A stretch of DNA of 64,000 nt, taken from positions 1 to 64,000 of the forward strand of contig NZ_FSRM01000002.1 of the NCBI RefSeq assembly GCF_900141745.1, given 5' to 3'. The first letter of the stretch is position 1; each line of letters opens with the position of its first letter. Shown in pieces: positions 54,821 to 63,242 of the stretch. The position numbers and the translations under genes are program-made. The notes under the pieces were generated by a model. The model did not search any database. It saw only the letters and a list, made by a program, of their open reading frames with translations, and was not told the DNA's origin. The DNA comes from Paraburkholderia phenazinium (GTDB lineage: Bacteria; Pseudomonadota; Gammaproteobacteria; Burkholderiales; Burkholderiaceae).

Positions 54821-55762
54821 ATGGATGTCCTTGGCGATCCGGCAACAGGCGGTGCGGGCCTCGCACCGCAGATGGGTCGAAAGAAGCCGCGTAAAGGGTT
54901 AGGCCGGCAGGGCGCAGGATACTGGTTTGTGCTGCCCTGCCTCGCTTTCACGGCGGTATTTTTTCTGCTGCCGCTGGCGATGACGATCGGCATGTCGTTC
55001 TATCAGTGGCCGCTGATGGGCGTGCCGTCGTTCAACGGGTTGAGAAATTACCTCGACCTGATGCACGACGAATCGTTCTCGGGCGCGCTCTGGTTTACGA
55101 CCAAATACACCTTGTTCGTCACGCCGGCGATCTTTGTCGTCGCTTTCGCGCTTGCGTTGCTCGTGAAGCGCGCGATCCGGTTCGTGGGCATCTTCAGGAC
55201 TGCCTTCTTCCTGCCGGTCGTGATCGGGCTGACCGCAGCGAGTCTGCTCTGGGTCTGGCTGTTCAACGACCAGGTGGGCATCTTCAGCGCGATCCTGATG
55301 CAACTGGGTATCGTCAGCGAGCCGGTTCAGTGGCTAGGCGATACCAACTCCGCGCTGGCGTCGTTGATCGTGATGGTGGTGTGGAAGGCGTGTGGATTCA
55401 CGATGGTGATCATGCTCGTCGGCATGCAGGCGATTCCATACGATCTGTATGAAGCAGCCCGCATCGACGGCGCGGGATGGTGGGCGCAGCAGCGCTTTAT
55501 CACCGTGCCCATGATGCGGCGCACCTTCGCGCTCGCACTGATCATGGCGGTGATCGGCTCCTACCTGGCATTCGAGCAGTTCTATGTGATGACCAAGGGT
55601 GGGCCGATGAACACCACCATCACGGTGGTCCACTGGATCTATCGTGCGTCGTTCACCTACTTCAAGCTCGGCTACGGCGCGGCGATGTCCGTGGTGCTGC
55701 TGATCGTGCTGCTCATGCTAAGCGTGATCCAGATAATTCTTCTGCGAGACGACGATGAGTAA
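54821..55762 (+). CDS. Sugar ABC transporter permease (MalF/UgpA-like)
   Basis: 313 residues, about six membrane helices. N-terminal region is basic (GRKKPRKGLGRQG), then YWFVLPCLAFTAVFFLLPL. The EAA loop is EAARIDGAGWWAQQRFITVPMM. It overlaps the next permease by 8 bp. It begins 12 bp after the binding-protein stop. Confidence 0.92.
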   Translation: MDVLGDPATGGAGLAPQMGRKKPRKGLGRQGAGYWFVLPCLAFTAVFFLLPLAMTIGMSFYQWPLMGVPSFNGLRNYLDLMHDESFSGALWFTTKYTLFVTPAIFVVAFALALLVKRAIRFVGIFRTAFFLPVVIGLTAASLLWVWLFNDQVGIFSAILMQLGIVSEPVQWLGDTNSALASLIVMVVWKACGFTMVIMLVGMQAIPYDLYEAARIDGAGWWAQQRFITVPMMRRTFALALIMAVIGSYLAFEQFYVMTKGGPMNTTITVVHWIYRASFTYFKLGYGAAMSVVLLIVLLMLSVIQIILLRDDDE

Positions 55763-56702
55763 CCGATTGCGTTCCGCCGACACCGGTTTCGCGCATGCGA
55801 CGCCAAAGCCGAGTCCCGTCACGTCCAATGTGGATGCGCTCCATTATTCAAGTCGCGTGACAAAGCTGAAGGCTAGGCTGTCGATCGCGCTTTACTACCT
55901 GATCTGCAGCGTGCTCACGCTGGCGTTTCTGTTTCCGATCGGCTGGTCCGCATTTACCTCGTTCTATTCGCCGGCCGACGCGAGCGCTTCGCCACCCAGA
56001 TGGATTCCATCCCATCTATCGTTCGAGAACTATCAGAACCTCGCGAGCTATGGCGCAGGCATCTGGCGATATCTCGGCAACAGTACGTCGGTTGCGATGC
56101 TGACGGTCGTGATGACGCTCGTGTTGTCCACCCTCGGCGGCTACGGATTCTCGCGATTCCGTTTTCCGGGGCGCAACCTGATCTTCGTCGTGATCCTCGC
56201 GACGCTGATGATTCCGTTCCAGTCGATCCTCAATCCGCTATTCGTCCTGCTGCGCTGGATGCATCTGCAGGGCACGCTGTTCGGCCTCGCGCTCGTCTAC
56301 ACGACGTTCCAGTTGCCGTTTGCAGTGTTCATGATGCGCAACTCGTTCGACGCCGTGCCCCGCGAGATCGAGGATGCCTCGCTGATCGACGGCTGCAGTT
56401 CGTTGCAGTCGCTGCGCATGATCATGGTGCCGCTGGTGTTGCCAGGGATCGTCACAGCGGGTCTGTTCGCGTTCTTCGGTTCGTGGAATGAACTGCTAGC
56501 CGCGCTGATCCTGATCGGCGACGCAAAAAACTACACGTTGCCGGTCATGCTCCTGAATGCGCAAAGCGGTCAGCTTGGCGCCGTCGACTGGGGGCTGATG
56601 CAAGCCGGCATCACGATTTCCATCCTGCCGTGCGCGATCCTCTTCCTGCTCCTGCAGCGCTTTTATATCAACGGTCTGATCGCTGGTGCGGTCAAGGCAT
56701 AA
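55755..56702 (+). CDS. Sugar ABC transporter permease (MalG/UgpE-like)
   Basis: 315 residues, six membrane helices, EAA loop EIEDASLIDGCSSLQSLRMI. The N-terminal 45 residues are hydrophilic and variable. The product completes the importer pore with the preceding permease. It ends 6 bp before the GH127 gene. Confidence 0.92.
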   Translation: MSNRLRSADTGFAHATPKPSPVTSNVDALHYSSRVTKLKARLSIALYYLICSVLTLAFLFPIGWSAFTSFYSPADASASPPRWIPSHLSFENYQNLASYGAGIWRYLGNSTSVAMLTVVMTLVLSTLGGYGFSRFRFPGRNLIFVVILATLMIPFQSILNPLFVLLRWMHLQGTLFGLALVYTTFQLPFAVFMMRNSFDAVPREIEDASLIDGCSSLQSLRMIMVPLVLPGIVTAGLFAFFGSWNELLAALILIGDAKNYTLPVMLLNAQSGQLGAVDWGLMQAGITISILPCAILFLLLQRFYINGLIAGAVKA

Positions 56703-56708
56703 CGCTCC

Positions 56709-58700
56709 ATGCACACCATGAACGATACGAGAACCTTGCGCCCACCTGTCGTTGTTGATGCAGCATCTACCCGCTATGCGCACATCAAACCCGTGGCGGT
56801 CAATGCAGTCGACCTGAAAGGCGATTTCTGGGGGCCACGGTTTGCGACCAATCTCGAGCGGACCCTGCCAAGCCAGTGGGATCTCCTCGAAAGCACTGGG
56901 CGGCTCAACAACTTCCGGCGGGTGTTCGGTGAGTACGACGGCCCGCACGTGGGGCTGTTCTTCAACGACAGCGACCTGTACAAATGGCTCGAAGCAGCGT
57001 CGTGGGTCGTCGCGCGTGGGCCCGATGCGCTGCTCGAGAAACGTATCGATGAGGGCATCACCCTGATCGAGCGTGCGCAGGGCGAAGACGGTTATATCGA
57101 CAGCTATTTCTGCCTGGAACGCGAAGGCGAACGCTGGACCAACCTGCGTGATCTTCATGAGATGTACTGTGCGGGCCATCTGATCCAGGCTGCGGTGGCC
57201 CACCATCGTGCGACTGGCCAGCGCCGCCTGCTCAATGTTGCCGTCCGTGTCGCCGACCTGTTGTGCGAGCGCTTCGGTCCGAAATCGGAAGGCAAGATCG
57301 AGGACATCGACGGACACGAAGAGATCGAAATGGCGCTCATCGAACTGGCGCGGGAGACGGGACACGAGCGGTATCTCAAGCTTGCACGCTTCTTTATCGA
57401 GGCACGCGGTCACGGCCTTCTCACAGGCGGCCGCTTCGGTGACGCGTACTTCCAGGACGACGTGCCGTTCGAAAAAATGGAAGCGCTTGCCGGGCATGCT
57501 GTCCGTGCCTTGTACATGGCATGCGGTGTGACGGATCTCTATCTGGAGACCGGCGAAGCAGCCCTGCTGCCGCGGCTTGAAACGCTCTGGAGCCGGCTGA
57601 CGGCACAGCGCATGTACATCACCGGCGGCGTCGGCTCACGGCATGATGGAGAGGCGATTGGCGCGAACTACGAGCTGCCGAATGCACAGGCCTATACGGA
57701 GACTTGCGCGGCGATAGGCAGCATGATGTGGTGCCATCGTCTGCTGGCCGCAACGGGCAATGCACGTTACGCAGACCTGTTCGAATGGACGCTGTACAAC
57801 GGCATGCTGCCGGGCTGGTCGCTCGACGGCCAGGCGTACTACTACGTGAACCCTCTGGAGGACGACGGCGGCCATCGCCGGCAACCCTGGTACTACTGTG
57901 CATGTTGCCCGCCGAACGTCGCACGCACCGTCGCTTCGCTTCCCGGATATGTCTACGGCACCGATGCCGATTCGATTTACGTGCAGCTGTATATGGAGAG
58001 CGATGCGCGTATCGACTTCAGTGGACACACGGTGAAACTGCGCCAGCAGACGCGTTATCCGTGGGACGGTGTGGTTGAGATCGGCATCGACGCGCAAGCG
58101 GAGTTCGCGCTGAAGCTGCGGGTTCCGGGGTGGGTGGACGGCGCGGGTGGATTGATCGCGGCGCAAGGGCAATCGGCAGCAACCGCTCACCCGAATCTGC
58201 CGGTCTCGGTAGCGGTCAATGGCAACGCGGTCGACGCCACGCCGGACGCGAACGGCTACATTGCGATTCGACGCCTGTGGGAACAAGGCGATTCGGTTCG
58301 GCTTGAGCTGCCCATGACGGCCCGTATATGGCAAAGCCATCCTAAGGTGGCCGAGAATCGTGGCCGGATCGCGCTGAGCCGCGGGCCGGTGCTGTACTGC
58401 GTCGAGCATGCCGACATGCCCGGTCTCGATCTCGACGAGCTATATGTCGATCCTCAACGCATCGAAACGGAATGGCGTGAGCAACAGCTTGGCGGCGTTG
58501 TCGTGCTCAAGGGCACTGCGCGACGGCAGGAAATAGAGTCAGACTGGTCGAGCTCGCTCTACAGGCCGTTGAATCCGGCAACGCGCGCAACCGAAGGAGC
58601 GCGGCCTGGAGAAACAACGTTCGTGGCCATCCCCTACTTCACCTGGCACAACCGCGAGAGCGGACCCATGAAGGTGTGGCTGAATTATCGGGGCGAATAA
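56709..58700 (+). CDS. GH127 beta-L-arabinofuranosidase
   Basis: 663 residues; releases L-arabinose from beta-L-arabinofuranosides. The zinc/thiolate active site of Bifidobacterium HypBA1 (Glu338, Cys340, Cys417, Cys418) is matched by Glu331, Cys333, Cys399 and Cys400 in TETCAAIGSM and YYCACCPPNVAR; Cys399 would be the nucleophile. GDFWGPRF, LHEMYCAGHLIQAAVAHH and GGVGSRHDGEAIG are family segments. No signal peptide is present, so it acts in the cytoplasm on imported oligosaccharide. It is the last gene of the AraC-controlled transport operon, 6 bp behind a permease. Its product is the substrate of the oxidation pathway encoded at 8264-11113. Confidence 0.92.
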   Translation: MHTMNDTRTLRPPVVVDAASTRYAHIKPVAVNAVDLKGDFWGPRFATNLERTLPSQWDLLESTGRLNNFRRVFGEYDGPHVGLFFNDSDLYKWLEAASWVVARGPDALLEKRIDEGITLIERAQGEDGYIDSYFCLEREGERWTNLRDLHEMYCAGHLIQAAVAHHRATGQRRLLNVAVRVADLLCERFGPKSEGKIEDIDGHEEIEMALIELARETGHERYLKLARFFIEARGHGLLTGGRFGDAYFQDDVPFEKMEALAGHAVRALYMACGVTDLYLETGEAALLPRLETLWSRLTAQRMYITGGVGSRHDGEAIGANYELPNAQAYTETCAAIGSMMWCHRLLAATGNARYADLFEWTLYNGMLPGWSLDGQAYYYVNPLEDDGGHRRQPWYYCACCPPNVARTVASLPGYVYGTDADSIYVQLYMESDARIDFSGHTVKLRQQTRYPWDGVVEIGIDAQAEFALKLRVPGWVDGAGGLIAAQGQSAATAHPNLPVSVAVNGNAVDATPDANGYIAIRRLWEQGDSVRLELPMTARIWQSHPKVAENRGRIALSRGPVLYCVEHADMPGLDLDELYVDPQRIETEWREQQLGGVVVLKGTARRQEIESDWSSSLYRPLNPATRATEGARPGETTFVAIPYFTWHNRESGPMKVWLNYRGE

Positions 58701-58925
58701 GGGCTTCAGATACCCGATGTACCCGTGGTGATGACTGACGGCATGCGACGGGGTTCGACCATCTGCGAACATTGATTTTCGCGGCCAACCCTCTCGCTCG
58801 CAAGGGGAATCGCGTCGGTTTGCGCGATAACGGGCACAATACGTGGCGATGGCGCCATCCATACGCTGCGCTCGACACTCGCATCGACTCATATCGCGCC
58901 CCGAATCCGTCTCTTCGATGCTGTC

Positions 58926-60188
58926 ATGAACCACACTCTCTCAGGCCGCGCCGGCATGCCCGCGCGCGAACCTAACTCGCCGCGCTTTCTGTTGCTCCTG
59001 ATCTGCCTGTTCGCCTCAGCCGGACAGCTCGCGATCGACATTTACGTACCCGCGTTACCCGCAATGGCACGTTTCTTCGCGACTTCGCCTCAAGCGATCC
59101 AGTCGAGCGTGTCCGGCTACATGGCCGCTTATGCGATCGGTCAGCTCGTCTTCGGGCCCGTAGCCGATGCATACGGACGCAAGCCCGTACTTGCATTCGG
59201 CCTCGTAATTTTTACAATCGGCTGCCTGTTGTCGCTCGCTGCGCCGAATCTGGAGACCTTCCTCCTCGCCCGCTGTCTGCAGGGCTTCGGTATCGCCGCG
59301 ACCAACCTGCTCGCGAAAGCGATCATCACCGATTCGTTCTCCGGGCAGACACTGGTACATGCATTCACCTACATGGCGATCGCGTGGGGACTCGCGCCGA
59401 TCGTGGCGCCCGTGATCGGCGCGCATCTGCAAACGTGGTTTGGCTGGCGCGCCTGTCTTGTCTTCCTGCTCGTCTATTCGCTAGTGATGTGGGCATTGGT
59501 GTGGCGCTATCGCGAGACGTTGCGGCGGCCGGTACATCTGGAACCGCGCACGCTATTGACGAACGCGGGCAAGGTGCTCTCGAGTCCGGTGTTCCAGAGC
59601 TGCTTTCTCGCGCAGGGGCTGTGCTACAGCATCCTGCTCGTGTTCAACATCGTCGGGCCGTTCATGGTGCAGAACACCTTGCACAAACCGCCGACCTTTT
59701 TCGCTTACCTCGCGCTCGGCATCGGCTTGATGTACTTCCTGGGCGGTCTGTCGAACCGCCTGCACAGCCCGCGTCTGCCGACCGCCGAGCAGCGGTTGCA
59801 GATCGGTGCGCGCATGATGGCCGCTGCCGCGATCGCCATGCTGCTGCTTGCGCTGACGGTCGGCCTGCGCATCTGGACACTCGCTACGCCCGTGCTCGTA
59901 ATGGGATTCTGCGCCGGCGCGATGTATCCCACGTTTATGGCCAAGGGCAATTCGCTGTTCCCGCATATTGCCGGCCTGACGAGCGCGATCCTTGGGTGTG
60001 CGCTGCTGCTGGTGTCGTCGGCGATGATGGGGCTCGCCGGCTTCGTGTCGGTGCAGGTCCTGACGCCGCTCGCAGCGTTCTTTGTGATCCTCTCGCTCAC
60101 CGTCGTCTGGATGGTGATGAAGCTGCTGCGACATCTGGCGCAACTACCGCCGGAGCCTGTGGTGTGCCCGGGCGGCGAAGCGGTGTGA
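58926..60188 (+). CDS. MFS multidrug exporter, Bcr/CflA family
   Basis: 420 residues, twelve predicted membrane helices. Family features are IDIYVPALPAMARFF, the loop GPVADAYGRKPVLAFGL between helices 2 and 3, and LLARCLQGFGIAATN. It probably exports drugs or metabolites by proton antiport; its substrate is unknown. It stands alone, 225 bp after the GH127 gene, and is convergent with the esterase gene. Confidence 0.92.
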   Translation: MNHTLSGRAGMPAREPNSPRFLLLLICLFASAGQLAIDIYVPALPAMARFFATSPQAIQSSVSGYMAAYAIGQLVFGPVADAYGRKPVLAFGLVIFTIGCLLSLAAPNLETFLLARCLQGFGIAATNLLAKAIITDSFSGQTLVHAFTYMAIAWGLAPIVAPVIGAHLQTWFGWRACLVFLLVYSLVMWALVWRYRETLRRPVHLEPRTLLTNAGKVLSSPVFQSCFLAQGLCYSILLVFNIVGPFMVQNTLHKPPTFFAYLALGIGLMYFLGGLSNRLHSPRLPTAEQRLQIGARMMAAAAIAMLLLALTVGLRIWTLATPVLVMGFCAGAMYPTFMAKGNSLFPHIAGLTSAILGCALLLVSSAMMGLAGFVSVQVLTPLAAFFVILSLTVVWMVMKLLRHLAQLPPEPVVCPGGEAV

Positions 60189-60210
60189 GGGCGTTCAGTC
60201 TCGCCCGGCG

Positions 60211-61368
60211 TTATGGCCGTTGCTGTGGATGCGCGAGAAAGAATCGCATCATCTCGGCGCTGGCATCCGGGCCGCTGGCGTCCGTGTACGTTCCGCGAGC
60301 GCTACCACCGGCCCATGCGTGCGGTGCGCCATGAATGGCCCAATACTCCGCGTCCACGCCGTTGGCCGCTGTCAGCCGCCGCCGTGTGCATGCACGCATG
60401 CCTGCGCGGCGTTCCGGCACCTCATCGACGGGTGAAATACCGGCGCTGAATTCCCGCACGAGCTCGCCACCATTGGACGGGTGAACCGTTGCGTCCGCGT
60501 CGCCATGAAAGACGATCAACGGCCGCTTCGGCATGTCCGGCCCATCGCGACGGTCTGCAAGCGGCCCGCGTCGTATCGGTTTGCCCCCCTTCATCGCGGC
60601 AAGTGCTGAAGGCAAGTCGTGCGCGCAGCGATAGGGCAGCCCCGAGTGAATTCCCGCTGCGGCATACAGTTCCGGATAGCTGTGAATCATCACTGCGGCC
60701 ATCGCTCCACCTGCCGACAAGCCGGCGACGTACACGCGGGCCGGATCGACGCTGTAGCTGGCCATCACGTCACGGGTGATTCCCGCAATCAACGAGGGCT
60801 CGCCGCGCTCGCGCTGCTGGTCGCCCGGCTTGAACCAGTTCCAGCATTTCGACGCGTTCGCCCTCTGCGGCTGGATGGGGTACGCCACGAGACAGTCATG
60901 GCGCTCGGCGAGCGCGTTCATGCGGGTGCCCAATGCGAAATCGTCCGCGTCCTGGGTACAGCCATGCAACATCACGATCAGCGGCAATGGTGTATCCCTG
61001 TAGCCGCTGGGCACGTAGAGCTTGTACTTGCGCTGTCCCGCTTCATTGGTGTAAGCGCGCTCAATGAAATATCCGCAGTCTTCGACATTTGTCTGCCTGG
61101 CAACATGCGGGTGTGAGGACGCATCCGTTGCATGCGTTCGGGCAAATCGACTCCCGGCGGCCGTGCTGTCGCGAGGAGGTGGCACATCGCGTGTAGCAGC
61201 AGGCGGCTGAGCCGTCGTGGAGCCTTGCCTGCCGGCTCCGTCGCCATCGCTATCGCTATCGCGCAGCGCTCGTTGAATCGCTGCGGTAGCTTCGAGCGGC
61301 CCAGCCGTACGCAGCAGACGCATCGCTTCCTGCATCGAGGACAGGAAATCTTCGTTCATCTTCATCAT
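60211..61368 (-). CDS. PHB depolymerase family esterase
   Basis: 385 residues, alpha/beta-hydrolase. N-terminal helix segment MNEDFLSSMQEAMRLL, then a linker, then the esterase (about 100-370): IVMLHGCTQDADDFA, the lipase box GLSAGGAM with catalytic serine, and a late HAWAGG with the likely catalytic histidine. There is no secretion signal. The family includes extracellular PHB depolymerase-like and feruloyl/acetyl-xylan esterases, so substrate is open. GGAACACG precedes the ATG. It lies 35 bp behind the ribbon-helix-helix gene. Confidence 0.87.
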   Translation of the reverse strand: MMKMNEDFLSSMQEAMRLLRTAGPLEATAAIQRALRDSDSDGDGAGRQGSTTAQPPAATRDVPPPRDSTAAGSRFARTHATDASSHPHVARQTNVEDCGYFIERAYTNEAGQRKYKLYVPSGYRDTPLPLIVMLHGCTQDADDFALGTRMNALAERHDCLVAYPIQPQRANASKCWNWFKPGDQQRERGEPSLIAGITRDVMASYSVDPARVYVAGLSAGGAMAAVMIHSYPELYAAAGIHSGLPYRCAHDLPSALAAMKGGKPIRRGPLADRRDGPDMPKRPLIVFHGDADATVHPSNGGELVREFSAGISPVDEVPERRAGMRACTRRRLTAANGVDAEYWAIHGAPHAWAGGSARGTYTDASGPDASAEMMRFFLAHPQQRP

Positions 61369-61403
61369 CGTGTTCCTTATGTCGGCTGAAGCAGCCGGCC
61401 GGG

Positions 61404-61841
61404 CTAGCTGATTCTTCCGGCTAACGCTGCCTTGACCGCGGGTGATGCGTGGAATGCGCCGAGCACCACGACCGACTCGATCGTGGCAAGCGCGAGTTCA
61501 GGGGTGACGTCGGATGCAATGCTGGCAAGTCCCAGCACATGAATATTCAGACGCTGTCTGGCTGCTCGTGCCGATTCCAGGTCTTGCCTGGAGAAGTGCT
61601 GCAGACCCAGCACCAACGCCCGGCGTGTGACCGTCTCACTGACAGTCTGGGCGTGGGTCGCCAACTGGTTTCTGATCGCCGTGCGAATCAGATCGGTGCG
61701 GTTCGAGTAAAAGCCTTCTTCGACCAGCAGATCGATCTGGCCGAGGTCGACCGGGCCGAGATTAATGGTGATCTTCTCGGTCTCCCCGCCCTTTGGACGA
61801 GGTGCGACGACAAGCGAATCCTGCGGTTTGTGTTTGTTCAT
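61404..61841 (-). CDS. Ribbon-helix-helix (CopG/NikR-like) transcription regulator
   Basis: 145 residues. The N-terminal ribbon-helix-helix is in EKITINLGPVDLGQIDLLVEEGFYSNRTDLIRTAIRNQL (about 20-60). The C-terminal half has a hydrophobic helix region (NIHVLGLASIASDVTPELA) that is not a known domain. It is located upstream of the PHB-depolymerase-like gene and probably co-transcribed with it. A strong sigma-70 promoter overlapped by GATGG repeats lies just upstream, suggesting autorepression. ATG 61841 is chosen over an in-frame ATG at 61859. Confidence 0.82.
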   Translation of the reverse strand: MNKHKPQDSLVVAPRPKGGETEKITINLGPVDLGQIDLLVEEGFYSNRTDLIRTAIRNQLATHAQTVSETVTRRALVLGLQHFSRQDLESARAARQRLNIHVLGLASIASDVTPELALATIESVVVLGAFHASPAVKAALAGRIS

Positions 61842-61854
61842 TTTCCATCCCCAT

Positions 61855-61910
61855 ACCATCCATCCAGATGGTCATGAGATGGTTATAGAGTGAACAGCGT
61901 GCCGTGTCAA
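61855..61910 (-). promoter_or_regulatory. Strong sigma-70 promoter with operator repeats for the RHH gene
   Basis: On the minus strand: -35 TTGACA (61905-61910), 17 bp, -10 TATAAC (61882-61887). ACCATC on that strand repeats at 61867-61872 and 61878-61883, and the opposite orientation is at 61855-61860, at and just after the expected start of transcription. These fit an RHH autorepressor site. Confidence 0.75.
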
Positions 61911-62266
61911 CCCCTACATATGGGGCCACCACACATCCGGCGCTCGCCGGTGAACAACCCCTAAAAGGCAAACGACCGACTCGTCGCGACTCGTTGCCGT
62001 TGCCCAAACGGAATTGCAGGATGGGCACAGCGCATGCTGCACTACTAGCGGCAACACGTTGCCATGCACGGCATCTTCGCCGTACATCCGCCAGAGCGTC
62101 CGTTGCTCTGAGAGCCGGGCGCCCATCGTTGGGTGCGGACAACCATTCCGGTTGTACCGCCGTCCGGGTTGATTCAAGGTCGCACGCGATTCTGCACAGG
62201 TACGACGTAACTACTTCACGTCCGCACCCTCATGGAGTTGCTTTGGCCAATCACCGGAGAAGTCTC
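61911..62266. other. Upstream region of manganese catalase, no gene seen
   Basis: The long open frame continuing upstream of the catalase has no ribosome site and the wrong composition. The true start has GGAGA. No other motif is recognised. Confidence 0.5.
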
Positions 62267-63139
62267 ATGTTCATTCACAACAAACGTCTTCAGTACACCG
62301 TACGTGTCGCCGCGCCGAACCCCGGTCTTGCGAATCTGCTGCTCGAGCAGTTCGGCGGACCTCAGGGAGAGCTCGGTGCTGCGTGCCGGTATTTCACCCA
62401 GGCGGTCGGCGAAGATGATCCGGGCCGCAAGGATCTGCTGTTCGATATCGCAACCGAAGAGTTGAGTCACCTGGAAATTGTTGGCTCGATTGTCGCGATG
62501 CTGAACAAGAGCGCAAAAGGCCAACTGGCCGAAGCTGTGGAGGCCGAAGCGGAGCTGTATCGATCCATGACAGGTGGAGGAAACGACTCCCATACGACAG
62601 CATTACTGTACGGTGGCGGTCCGGCCCTGACCAACTCGGCTGGCGTGCCGTGGTGCGCTTCGTACGTCGACACGATCGGCGAGCCGACGGCCGATCTGCG
62701 CTCGAACATTGCTGCTGAGGCTCGCGCGAAGATCGTCTATGAACGTCTCATCAACGTCACGGACGATCCGGGTATCAAGGAGACACTTGGATTTCTGATG
62801 ACACGCGAAATCGCCCATCAGAAATCCTTTGAGAAAGCGCTGCACTCGATCCAGCCGAACTTTCCTCAGGGCAAGCTGCCTGGCGTGCCGCAATACACCA
62901 GCGTGTACTACAACATGTCGCGAGGCGACGATGCGCCGCGCGGTCCATGGAACGACGGTCCGGATTGGGAGTTCGTCGAATCTCCCGAACCGGCGGTAGA
63001 TGGCGGCGACGGAATGGCCACGGTCAATGTATCGCGCGGCGATGTCAAGGTGCTGCAGGCGATGGCTGCGAGAACGGCATCGGATGCGACCTCGGACCCG
63101 ACCACGGGTGCTGATCTCGGCGCAGGTCAGACCGTCTGA
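62267..63139 (+). CDS. Manganese catalase
   Basis: 290 residues, non-haem catalase that splits hydrogen peroxide. By alignment in memory to Lactobacillus plantarum catalase (Glu35, Glu66, His69), the manganese ligands are Glu35 (GELGAACRYF), Glu65 and His68 (ATEELSHLEIVG); later Glu and His in EARAKIVYERL and TREIAHQKSF complete the site. ATG at 62267 has GGAGA 6 bp upstream. The C-terminal tail beyond about residue 230 is loosely structured. A terminator-like hairpin follows. Confidence 0.94.
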   Translation: MFIHNKRLQYTVRVAAPNPGLANLLLEQFGGPQGELGAACRYFTQAVGEDDPGRKDLLFDIATEELSHLEIVGSIVAMLNKSAKGQLAEAVEAEAELYRSMTGGGNDSHTTALLYGGGPALTNSAGVPWCASYVDTIGEPTADLRSNIAAEARAKIVYERLINVTDDPGIKETLGFLMTREIAHQKSFEKALHSIQPNFPQGKLPGVPQYTSVYYNMSRGDDAPRGPWNDGPDWEFVESPEPAVDGGDGMATVNVSRGDVKVLQAMAARTASDATSDPTTGADLGAGQTV

Positions 63140-63149
63140 AGCGGTTAAC

Positions 63150-63181
63150 GGAAGCGCGGTTGTCCTAACGGCCGCGCTTCC
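63150..63181 (+). terminator. Hairpin behind manganese catalase
   Basis: Perfect 10-bp inverted repeat GGAAGCGCGG / CCGCGCTTCC with a 12-nt loop, 10 bp after the stop codon; no T-run. Confidence 0.55.
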
Positions 63182-63242
63182 AGTGCCTCACGTCTGTCGC
63201 GAGATTCGCGACGAAATCGTCACGCCCGCTGCCGCGGGCTTT

